Below, piece after piece: positions 1 to 6,175 of a stretch of 9,492 nt of DNA; the first letter of the stretch is position 1; every line of letters begins with the position of its first letter. The stretch is from Candidatus Fermentibacterota bacterium. GTDB lineage: Bacteria > Fermentibacterota > Fermentibacteria > Fermentibacterales > Fermentibacteraceae. The stretch is taken from the NCBI GenBank assembly GCA_022703195.1, contig JAKLEF010000062.1:1-9492 (forward strand), written 5' to 3'. A model generated the notes under the pieces. The model made no database searches. It was given only the letters and a program-made list of their open reading frames with translations, and had not been told where the DNA came from. Position numbers and translations under genes: made by a program.

Positions 1-658
1 TCGCCACCGCTGCGCTGGCGGCGTCCCTCATCTCGCCGATCAGGATGACGTCGGGATCCTGCCTGAACACGGACCTGAGGGCGGAGGTCCAGCTCTCGGT
101 GTCGATGCCGACCTCCCTCTGGCAGACGCTGGACACCTTGTCGTGGTGCAGGAACTCGATCGGGTCCTCCACGGTGACGATGTGGCGCTTCTCGTTCTCG
201 TTGATGAAGTCGATCATGGAGGCGAGAGTGGTGGACTTGCCGCTGCCGGTGGCGCCCGTGACCAGCACCAGCCCGCGCTGCTCGAGGGCTATGCGCTTCA
301 CGATCGGCGGGAGGCCCAGGGTATCGATGTCGGGGATTTCGAACGGTATGCGCCGCATGACTATGGCCGTGGATCCACGCTGCCTGTAGACGTTCACCCT
401 GAACCTGGCGGTGCCCGGCAGGGAGTGGGCGAGGTCTATCTCCTCGCCCTCCGCGAACCTCTTCCTCTGAGGCTCGGTCATCATCTCGAAGGCGAGCTGA
501 TCCACATGCTCGGGCTGGAGTGCGCCCACCGACTCGGCCCTCACTATGAGCCCGGCCTTCCGCAGGATGGGCGGGCTCCCCACCTTGAAGTGGATGTCGC
601 TCACATCCTCGGCCAGCAGGACTGAGAGGAGGCGGTCAACGCCCTTCTCGGAAGCCAT
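1..658 (-). CDS. pilT: PilT-type twitching-motility retraction ATPase, 3' end cut by window
   Basis: Hexameric secretion ATPase of the PilT/PilU group, which powers type IV pilus disassembly at the inner-membrane base. I translated it directly from the minus strand because the frame runs off the window; 219 codons are visible of the roughly 340-370 usual for the family. The N-terminal PilT domain is intact. Walker A (GATGSGKST) lies at residues 135-143, an Asp-box stretch TVEDPIEF follows at about 160-167, and the Walker B region DVILIGEMRD is at 203-212. GEMRD is typical of PilT/PilU, whereas PilB/GspE extension ATPases usually have GEIRD. The His box and C-terminus lie beyond the edge. The ATG is preceded by an AAGGGG Shine-Dalgarno-like run (664-669) inside the end of nadD, so the two genes overlap by 23 nt. 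PilU is the main alternative paralogue; no other pilus gene is visible. Confidence 0.94.
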   Translation of the reverse strand, partial: MASEKGVDRLLSVLLAEDVSDIHFKVGSPPILRKAGLIVRAESVGALQPEHVDQLAFEMMTEPQRKRFAEGEEIDLAHSLPGTARFRVNVYRQRGSTAIVMRRIPFEIPDIDTLGLPPIVKRIALEQRGLVLVTGATGSGKSTTLASMIDFINENEKRHIVTVEDPIEFLHHDKVSSVCQREVGIDTESWTSALRSVFRQDPDVILIGEMRDAASAAVA

Positions 659-1217
659 AGAGCCCCCTTCGGGAAATGAAGCTGCGGACGGACTCGGGAA
701 TAAGATATCGAGTGGGCATGGACCGGGCAAACCGTTCCCGGAGCCCGCTCGAGGAGACGAGGATCCCGGGGATCTCGAAAACCTCGATCCTGCCGGCGGC
801 TGCGGGAGGGATGACGGGCCGCCCGCATCCCGCCCTGGTTCCTGCCACGAAACGGGCCAGGTCGAGGAAGAGCGGATACTCCTTCCAGGACGGCATCTCG
901 GACAGGCTGTCGGACCCCGTGATGAAGACCGGGTCGATGCCTCCGGCGCGCGCCCTGCGCAGCAGATCGATCGTGTAGGACGGACCGGACACGGACTCGA
1001 GGTCAGCCACCTCGAACAGGGGGTCGCCGGCCGCTGCCAGCGAGAGCATCTCGAGCCTGTCCTCGAAGGGCGTGACGGAGCCGTTCATCTTGTGGGGGGG
1101 CAGGCGTGACGGGACCAGGAGCACCCTGTCCAGCGAGAAGCGGGCCGCCGCCTCACCGGCGAGGACCAGGTGGCCGATGTGGGGCGGGTCGAACGTCCCC
1201 CCCAGGATGCCGGTCAC
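636..1217 (-). CDS. nadD: Nicotinate-nucleotide adenylyltransferase (NaMN adenylyltransferase)
   Basis: Cytoplasmic enzyme that joins nicotinate mononucleotide and ATP to make deamido-NAD, the penultimate step of NAD synthesis. The 193-residue product has the expected family length. It begins with the nucleotidyltransferase signature GGTFDPPHIGH (residues 6-16, catalytic HxGH at 13-16) followed by a PPHK segment that fits the family. Near the C-terminus SSSGLR (about 155-160) stands where the family normally has ISSTxIR, a mild variation. I chose the GTG at 1217 because it puts the nucleotide-binding strand right at the N-terminus. It overlaps the upstream bamD-like stop in a GTGA 4-nt junction, and GGAGG lies just upstream, although only 3 nt away. 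A longer in-frame reading to 1721 exists, but it runs through bamD and is spurious. The 3' end overlaps pilT by 23 nt. Confidence 0.94.
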   Translation of the reverse strand: MTGILGGTFDPPHIGHLVLAGEAAARFSLDRVLLVPSRLPPHKMNGSVTPFEDRLEMLSLAAAGDPLFEVADLESVSGPSYTIDLLRRARAGGIDPVFITGSDSLSEMPSWKEYPLFLDLARFVAGTRAGCGRPVIPPAAAGRIEVFEIPGILVSSSGLRERFARSMPTRYLIPESVRSFISRRGLYGFREGR

Positions 1218-1981
1218 ATCCCTCCAGCCCTCGCGAGGCCCTCCTCGGCCCTGTCGAGGAGATCCCCCGAGAGGCCGCACTCGGATATGGCCCTGTTGTA
1301 GCTGGATCTCGCCGCGAACGAGTTGCCCGTCTTCAGGTAGAGATCGCCCATCGAGACCAGGAGTTCGCCCATGCAGCCCCTTCCCTCGTAGTCCTCGAGG
1401 GCTTCTCGATAATAGAGGATCGCAGCCTCGTCCCTGTCCCTTCGCTCGTAGAACTGGCCGATGAACAGCGAGCGCCTGGCGAGATGCGAGAGGCAGCTGT
1501 CCTCCAGAGCCTCCACCTGTGGCATGAGATCTGATCCGGGGAATTCCTCGAAGAACACCCTCACCTCGGCGATGGACTGCGTAACGGGGGTCAGATCCCT
1601 CCTGAAGTCGCGGTTCTGGAGCCAGTACGTAAGGGCTATCCTGTACTGGGCCTCGTCGGCCAGCGCACTGCCGGGGAACTCGGAGAGGATCCTCCTGAAC
1701 TGGAAGTCGGCGTCGGCCCACAGCTTCTGTCCCGCATCCGCGACACCCAGCCTGTAGAGATAGAGGTCGGTGTCGGTCGCACCGGGATAGTTGAAGAGGA
1801 GTTGCGTATAGAGGATCTCGGCTTCGGGCCAGTTCCCGCTGTCGTACGCCTCCGCTGCAAGGGCCTCGAGCCCGGGCCTGTCCAGGCCCTGCCCGTCGTA
1901 CTGCCTGCCGCAGCCGGCAGGGAGGAGGGCGAGGACGGCGAGGGCGAACCCCGTTCCCGGCGAGCTCAAGAAGGATCTCAT
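1214..1981 (-). CDS. bamD: BamD-like TPR lipoprotein (outer-membrane assembly)
   Basis: Predicted outer-membrane lipoprotein of 255 residues, the usual size for BamD/YfiO, the essential TPR partner of BamA in inserting beta-barrel proteins. The N-terminus is a lipoprotein signal with a lipobox ending LPAGC, lipidated at Cys24. Helical TPR pairs follow from about residue 36. The middle matches BamD in pattern: an FQFRRILSEFPGS...ADEAQYRIALTYW block, then a segment with RDLTPVTQSIAEVRVFFEEFPGS, then a block ending FIGQFYERR. In BamD families these correspond to the R/DQTxTxxAxxxF region and the 'FYxxR' helix. The ATG is preceded by GGGAG (1986-1990) and starts 10 nt after the upstream lipoprotein stop. 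The stop overlaps nadD by 4 nt. A different TPR lipoprotein of the outer membrane is the alternative; bamA is not in view, so the name rests on sequence pattern only. Confidence 0.8.
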   Translation of the reverse strand: MRSFLSSPGTGFALAVLALLPAGCGRQYDGQGLDRPGLEALAAEAYDSGNWPEAEILYTQLLFNYPGATDTDLYLYRLGVADAGQKLWADADFQFRRILSEFPGSALADEAQYRIALTYWLQNRDFRRDLTPVTQSIAEVRVFFEEFPGSDLMPQVEALEDSCLSHLARRSLFIGQFYERRDRDEAAILYYREALEDYEGRGCMGELLVSMGDLYLKTGNSFAARSSYNRAISECGLSGDLLDRAEEGLARAGGM

Positions 1982-1991
1982 CTGGCTCCCG

Positions 1992-2975
1992 TCAGTTGCT
2001 CAGGAATGTAAGCGAATCACGCCTGGCCGCGGCTTCGACCGCGGCAGGGGAACCCAGGCCAGGAGAGGCGCTGCATGCCGAGCGGTACCAGTCCAGAGCC
2101 TCCTCGGCCCTCCCGGACTCCTCGGCCATGATGCCGAGCATGAGGGCCGCCTCGACCCGGTCGGTCGCGAAGTCGGAATCCCACACTTCGAGGAGCTTCT
2201 CCCTCGCGAGAGTGCTCCTCCCCTGCGCCATGTCCTCCGTGGCGCCCGAGAGAAGCAGGCGCATGCGGCGCTCCCTCAGTGCTGGATCTATCCCGCCCAT
2301 CCTGTCCAGTTCCGTCAGGACCTCCAGTTCCTCGGTCCTCCTGTCGGTGAAGGGCAGGAGCAGGGCGGAGGCGCCCAGGATCTGGCTCCTGAGGTCGGTC
2401 CGCATGAGGGGGATCCTGGAGAGCTCCACGAGGTGTCTCTCGGCGCTTTCGTCCAGCAGCGCGTCCCCTTCCGGGGTCGAGGCGAGGGAGTCGGGCAGTC
2501 CGGCCACCAGCGAGAGATGGCGGGATGCGTAGACTCCCCTGAAGAGCCATTCGTCCTCGAAGACCTGGACCATGTCCGGACAGACCAGGGAGCTCTCGAG
2601 GGCCGCAAACGCCTGCAGTGAATCCCTGTCCCTGAGCATCTCCCATGCCAGGCGCCGCCAGAGTTCGGCGAGCCTCGCCCCGCCTCTGAGGACCGAATCG
2701 GCCTGGAGGACCGTCAGCACCTCGAGGGTCTGCTGGCGCACCGGACGGCTCCTCTCGGCCCCGCAGGCCAGGAGGGCGGTGTCGGCGTACTCGAGCCACG
2801 CATCCCTGTCGTACTGGACACCCTCTCCAGAGAGGGCCTCCCCGTAGAGGACCAGGGCTTCGGAAAAGTGCCCGGCCTGCCTCAGCACGCGGGCTTCCTC
2901 GAGGAGGGACGGCCCCCCTCCGCCTCCGCACGAAGCGGCGATCAGCAGGAAGGCAGCGGCGGGGATCCTCCTCAT
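1992..2975 (-). CDS. Predicted helical-repeat (TPR-like) lipoprotein, function unknown
   Basis: Product of 327 residues that I do not recognise as a named family. The N-terminus is a short lipoprotein signal: basic MRR, a hydrophobic run, then AASC with Cys16 as the likely lipidation site (Ala rather than Leu/Val at -3, so slightly atypical), followed by five glycines. The rest is almost wholly amphipathic helix rich in Leu, Ala, Glu and Arg. TPR-like units show near residues 22-50 (LLEEARVLRQAGHFSEALVLY) and near the C-terminus (EESGRAEEALDWYRSA). The ATG at 2975 overlaps the upstream stop in ATGA, and the frame further upstream to 3413 is only a shadow of the neighbour. It precedes bamD by 10 nt, which suggests a role in outer-membrane assembly or as a periplasmic scaffold, but that is inference from position alone. 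Confidence 0.8.
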   Translation of the reverse strand: MRRIPAAAFLLIAASCGGGGGPSLLEEARVLRQAGHFSEALVLYGEALSGEGVQYDRDAWLEYADTALLACGAERSRPVRQQTLEVLTVLQADSVLRGGARLAELWRRLAWEMLRDRDSLQAFAALESSLVCPDMVQVFEDEWLFRGVYASRHLSLVAGLPDSLASTPEGDALLDESAERHLVELSRIPLMRTDLRSQILGASALLLPFTDRRTEELEVLTELDRMGGIDPALRERRMRLLLSGATEDMAQGRSTLAREKLLEVWDSDFATDRVEAALMLGIMAEESGRAEEALDWYRSACSASPGLGSPAAVEAAARRDSLTFLSN

Positions 2976-3637
2976 TCGGCCCTGCTGGAATAGAAGAGAT
3001 AGATCAGGCTGGCGACGACACCCGTGACCACGAGCGGCTCCAGCAGGCCGCCGGTCGAGGCCTGGGGCTCTCCGCCGGTGAGCCAGGCCTGGTCGGAGGA
3101 ACCCCTGAGTTCCGGGAGATCGGAGACGGGCACCCTGTCCGAACGGGAGGCACTGCTCCTGACCGAGCCTATGACCGTGCCCGAGGAGTCGGCCAGTTCT
3201 GCATACAGCTCGCACCTCACGGTCCTCTCGACCTTCTGCGGTCCGACGAGCCAGGATCGGCTGGTGTTGCCGAGGATGACCGAGAGTTCCATGGGCCTCA
3301 CCCTGAGGGCGACAGCACCGGCCGCAGGGGCGGCCGGCTGTGACTCGCGGGCGGAAGGACCTCCCGTGGAGAGCACCACGAGGCCCGATCCGTCCATCTC
3401 GGCCTTGATGCACTGCTCCACGAGCCAGTTGCCGGGATGGTCACCCGACATCTCCAGACGGACGCTGTCGATACCGGAAGCCAGCACCGAATCCGAAATG
3501 GAGGAACAGGCTTCGCCGACGGCCTGCTCGGCGAGCTCGAGGTTCGACAGGGGCAGGGCGAAGAGGGCGGATGTGAGCACAACTGCAGTGGTCAGCACGA
3601 CAGCACCTTCCCATCTCGAGTCGGACAGCCGGGACAC
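2972..3637 (-). CDS. Unrecognised envelope protein with N- and C-terminal membrane segments
   Basis: Predicted 221-residue protein. A hydrophobic segment at about residues 12-30 looks like an uncleaved anchor, and a second at about 202-216, close to the C-terminus, looks like a tail anchor followed by YSSRAE. The soluble part between them (about 31-198) has an alternating helix/strand look: LELAEQAVGEACSSI, then GNWLVEQCIKAEM, then strands around VALRVRPMELSVIL and VERTVRCELYAELAD. The first half recalls the helix-plus-'WLVEQ' layout of FlgO/CsgG/LpoB-like periplasmic domains, but this is a weak resemblance. The GTG at 3637 is the only good start after the in-frame rimO stop. Its ribosome site is poor; a GTG further in, after GGGAAGG, would cut into the first membrane segment. 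The 3' end overlaps the next lipoprotein by ATGA. The same gap-poor arrangement supports it as real. Confidence 0.8.
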   Translation of the reverse strand: MSRLSDSRWEGAVVLTTAVVLTSALFALPLSNLELAEQAVGEACSSISDSVLASGIDSVRLEMSGDHPGNWLVEQCIKAEMDGSGLVVLSTGGPSARESQPAAPAAGAVALRVRPMELSVILGNTSRSWLVGPQKVERTVRCELYAELADSSGTVIGSVRSSASRSDRVPVSDLPELRGSSDQAWLTGGEPQASTGGLLEPLVVTGVVASLIYLFYSSRAE

Positions 3638-3676
3638 GGATGAACGGGGAAACCATCGGAAAGGCCGATTCCGCTG

Positions 3677-4957
3677 TCAATTCCCCCCGGATACAGTCAC
3701 AGTGGTCGAAAGGCCCTCGCACCCTTCGACGATCGCCTCTCGGAAGGCCCCTGCGCGCACCGGGGATGTGAACAGGGCGCTGCCGTCGACCATCGGTGCG
3801 TCGAACACGGTCCTCCCGCGGCGGGAGGTTTCGGCCAGGACGGAGATCCGCCTGCCCGTGAGCCTGCCGCCCCAGGCTTCCGCGGCTTCCTCGCCTATGG
3901 AGTCGAGTATGCCGAGCCTTTCGTCGACGATGGCCGGATCGACGAGGTCGCCGTCGCCCCTGCCGTACTCGACGGAACCCTCCTCGTGCCAGTAGGGGAA
4001 GGCAACAAGGCTCCTCAGGCTGGACGCACCCCTCAGGAACGAGCAGAGATCCTCGAAGTCACCGTCGGTCTCGCCGGGGTAGCCGGCGATCACGGTGAAC
4101 CTGCACGCGATGTCGAGACCGGCATGCGACACCATGTCGCATATCCTCTCCAGCGCCGCCCTCCCGTAGCCCCTGTTCATCCTCGCCAGGACGCGGTCCG
4201 AAGCGTGCTGGACGGGGATGTCCAGGTAAGGGGCCAGGTTGCGGAAGCGGGTCATCGCCTCGAGGATGGATTCGTCGAATCTCCGTGGATTCAGGTAATA
4301 GAGGCGGAACCACCTGTCGGGATGGCGCGAGGCCAGTTCGGAGACCAGATCGGCCGGCCCCATCGCGCCGTCCCTCCACGCGAGGAGATCCTGGGCCACC
4401 ACCCCTATCTCTCGGGCACCCGAGGCCGCCAGATCGTCCGCCTCTGCGATGATGCCGGAGGCTCGTTCGGGCCTGAAAGGCCCCCTTATGGCCGGGAGGA
4501 CGCAGAAGGAGCACCTGTTGAGGCAGCCGTCGGCTATCTTGAGGTATCTGTCGAATCTGCGGGAGATGCGCGAGCGCCCCCGGGCATCGTGGTCGACCCC
4601 GAGGAAGGCGGCCAGCGAAGCGGTGTCGGCCGGCCCGACCAGGGCGTCTATCCCTTCCAGCCCGCCCGAACCGTCGTCCCCGAACCTCCCGGGAAGGCAT
4701 CCCGCCAGGACGAACCTCCTGCCTCTGCCGCCTGAGCGCCAAGCCAGCGCCTCGGATACGGCCTCGACAGACTCCTCGACGGCAGGGGCGATGAAGGCGC
4801 ACGTGTTGAGGAGGAGGAGCACGGCCTCGTCCGGGTCGCGGACGATGCGGTAACCGGCGCGGCGGATGACAGCCGCGAAGGACTCCGAATCCACCTCGTT
4901 GCGGGGGCAGCCCAGGGTGACGATGCAGGCGGCGCGCCTGCCGCGGTCAGAGGTCAC
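3677..4957 (-). CDS. rimO: Ribosomal protein S12 methylthiotransferase RimO
   Basis: Radical-SAM methylthiotransferase of 426 residues, the family's usual size. RimO adds a methylthio group to the conserved aspartate of ribosomal protein S12. The N-terminal UPF0004 domain carries the three auxiliary-cluster cysteines at 17 (LGCPRNEVDSE), 53 (NTCAFI) and 87 (VLAGCLPGR). The radical-SAM CxxxCxxC is at Cys145, Cys149 and Cys152 within YLKIADGCLNRCSFCVLP. QDLLAW, YLDIPVQHAS and FPYWHEEG are RimO-like; MiaB would be expected to have a QNVNSY-type motif and YCTYC. The last 65 residues or so fit a TRAM domain. The start is GTG at 4957, overlapping the lolA stop by 11 nt, with GAGG about 4 nt upstream; no better start exists before the first essential cysteine. 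A 39-nt gap follows before the next gene. Confidence 0.95.
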   Translation of the reverse strand: MTSDRGRRAACIVTLGCPRNEVDSESFAAVIRRAGYRIVRDPDEAVLLLLNTCAFIAPAVEESVEAVSEALAWRSGGRGRRFVLAGCLPGRFGDDGSGGLEGIDALVGPADTASLAAFLGVDHDARGRSRISRRFDRYLKIADGCLNRCSFCVLPAIRGPFRPERASGIIAEADDLAASGAREIGVVAQDLLAWRDGAMGPADLVSELASRHPDRWFRLYYLNPRRFDESILEAMTRFRNLAPYLDIPVQHASDRVLARMNRGYGRAALERICDMVSHAGLDIACRFTVIAGYPGETDGDFEDLCSFLRGASSLRSLVAFPYWHEEGSVEYGRGDGDLVDPAIVDERLGILDSIGEEAAEAWGGRLTGRRISVLAETSRRGRTVFDAPMVDGSALFTSPVRAGAFREAIVEGCEGLSTTVTVSGGN

Positions 4958-5543
4958 CGGCCCTCAGGACCTCGTAGCCGCCGGGCACGACCATTTCGAA
5001 GGAACTGCCCGGATCGCCTCCGGCAACGGAGACGGAGCGGAGCGTCCAGGTGCTGCGGTTGCCGTTGCCGTCATACGTGCTCAGCACCCTGGGGAGGCTG
5101 TCCGATATCAGGTAGGCGAAGCTCATGCGCGAGATGCCCTGTCCGATCTCCCCCTCCAGTTCGACGAAGACCGTGTCGCCGCTGATCCTCGAAGCGGTGG
5201 CGAGCCCGGGGTCGCCGGCGGATTCCAGGAGAGCGGTGAAGCTGGCGGGTTCCGACGATGGATCGAGGAGAACCTGCATGTAGAGGGGATCCACCGTGTA
5301 TACGACCGATCCGTCGAAACCCATCCGCCTACCCTCCGGATCGGCGTAGTCGAGCAGGAATCTCCCGTCCCTCGCGAGCAGGAGCCTGCCGGAGGAGGAT
5401 TCGGTCTCCCTGGTGAGCGCCCAGTAGTCGGACTGGGAGAAATCGGCCGACAGCAGGGAGGCTGACTCCAGCTTCTCGAGCATGCCGCATGCGGGGCCCG
5501 AGGCGGCGCAGGCGGCCGTGAGCAGAATCGTGATCGTCGTCAA
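4947..5543 (-). CDS. lolA: LolA-like periplasmic lipoprotein carrier
   Basis: Predicted 198-residue exported protein. LolA shuttles lipoproteins through the periplasm to the outer membrane. After a short hydrophobic N-terminus, the body follows the LolA pattern: LSADFSQSDYWA (the 'A.F.Q' strand), SSGRLLLARDGRFLLDYADP (sG.l...gkfr..Y..P), then FDGSVVYTVDP (dG..lw.ydp) and a string of beta strands. The start is TTG at 5543, supported by GGAGGG 5 nt upstream and by a TTGA overlap with the previous stop. No ATG or GTG lies nearby in a sensible place. The signal region (MTTITILLTAAC) has no Lys or Arg, which is unusual for a Sec signal; Cys12 after TAA could be a weak lipobox. ftsK-lolA proximity is common in bacteria. 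LolB or a generic LolA-fold carrier is the alternative. Confidence 0.8.
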   Translation of the reverse strand: MTTITILLTAACAASGPACGMLEKLESASLLSADFSQSDYWALTRETESSSGRLLLARDGRFLLDYADPEGRRMGFDGSVVYTVDPLYMQVLLDPSSEPASFTALLESAGDPGLATASRISGDTVFVELEGEIGQGISRMSFAYLISDSLPRVLSTYDGNGNRSTWTLRSVSVAGGDPGSSFEMVVPGGYEVLRAGDL

Positions 5544-6175
5544 ATCGACCCTCCGGAACCGGTGGACGGGGCGCGGGGTGATACGGCTGCGTCTCCGCCG
5601 ATCACGACCACCAGCCCGTCGTGGCCTGGCACTATTGCATCCATCATCTGGCCGCCCGGCTGTACGGGTATGGAGGCCGGGGAGGTCAGCCATGCATGGA
5701 GGGAGTCTCCGGCGACCGAGGCCTCCTGGGCAAGGCCGTCGGGGAAGAGCACCACCGTGATGTCGGGGGCCCCTTCGTCGAGGACCGGCCATGAGGTCCA
5801 GCCGGAGGCCTGGAGTGCTCCCACGACCTGCGAGATGCGCGCGGAGTTCATAGGGAGCCCGACGACTGCGATCTCGACGGACCGGGAGGGCGCGGAGCCG
5901 GAATCACCAGCCGGCACCGAGCCCAGGTCCTGTTCTATCCTACGGATCGCGAGGCCCGCGTCCTCGGCGAGCTGTGAATCTGGGAACCTGTAGACAAGTA
6001 CGTTGAAGCCGTCCCTCGCCCTGGACAGGTTGCCCCTGAAATAGAGCTGTGAAGCCCGGGCGAAGGCTCCGAGATCGCTCTCCTCCACTACGAGGCCCGC
6101 GTCGTCCGTTTCGAGCGGTTCGCGCCCGCACGACGCGACCGCAGCGAGCAGCAGGAAGGGCAGGAACCTCCTCAA
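5540..6175 (-). CDS. Lipoprotein with TPR-like segment and LytR_C-like C-terminal domain
   Basis: Predicted 211-residue lipoprotein that I cannot assign to a named protein. The signal is MRR, a Leu/Ala core and the lipobox VASC, lipidated at Cys16. Residues about 35-82 read as one TPR-like hairpin pair (AFARASQLYFRGNLSRARDG, then RFPDSQLAEDAGLAIRRI). After a Ser/Gly/Pro linker, residues about 99-165 have the layout of the LytR C-terminal domain: a strand VEIAVVGL, a helix ISQVVGALQASGW, a strand with DITVVLFPDG, and a helix ending in SLHAWL. The tail is low-complexity Ser/Gly. The start is TTG at 6175, inside a TTGA overlap with the ftsK stop and 7 nt after GGAGG. An ATG seven bases upstream belongs to another frame. 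A periplasmic or wall-facing partner of FtsK or LolA is possible, but that comes only from position. Confidence 0.78.
   Translation of the reverse strand: MRRFLPFLLLAAVASCGREPLETDDAGLVVEESDLGAFARASQLYFRGNLSRARDGFNVLVYRFPDSQLAEDAGLAIRRIEQDLGSVPAGDSGSAPSRSVEIAVVGLPMNSARISQVVGALQASGWTSWPVLDEGAPDITVVLFPDGLAQEASVAGDSLHAWLTSPASIPVQPGGQMMDAIVPGHDGLVVVIGGDAAVSPRAPSTGSGGSI
5549..5554 (-). promoter_or_regulatory. Ribosome binding site for TTG start of lolA
   Basis: GGAGGG lies within the last codons of the preceding lipoprotein gene, 5 nt before the TTG at 5543. No ATG or GTG start is available near a plausible signal sequence, so this site decides the start of the LolA-like protein. Confidence 0.72.

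Noticed and set aside
636..1721. Extended NadD frame
   Set aside because: The added residues are a shadow of bamD, and GGTFDPPHIGH should lie at the N-terminus.
2017..2931. Minus-strand frame of 304 codons inside the helical-repeat lipoprotein
   Set aside because: Arg/Gly/Pro-rich shadow in another frame; the overlapping frame has a signal, a lipobox and helical repeats.
1992..3413. Long extension of the helical-repeat lipoprotein
   Set aside because: It would bury a clear lipoprotein signal in the middle of the protein and overlap the two-anchor gene by over 400 nt.
3638..3676. Terminator or regulatory element in the 39-nt gap after rimO
   Set aside because: I see no GC-rich stem followed by a T run, and the gap is too short for a separate element to be convincing.
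3024..3995. Plus-strand frame of 323 codons across rimO and the two-anchor gene
   Set aside because: Ser/Pro/Thr-rich with no motif, antisense to two supported genes.
4947..5792. Extended LolA frame
   Set aside because: The extra N-terminus is Arg/Pro/Gly-rich, shadows the upstream lipoprotein and would displace the hydrophobic signal; TTG with GGAGGG fits better.
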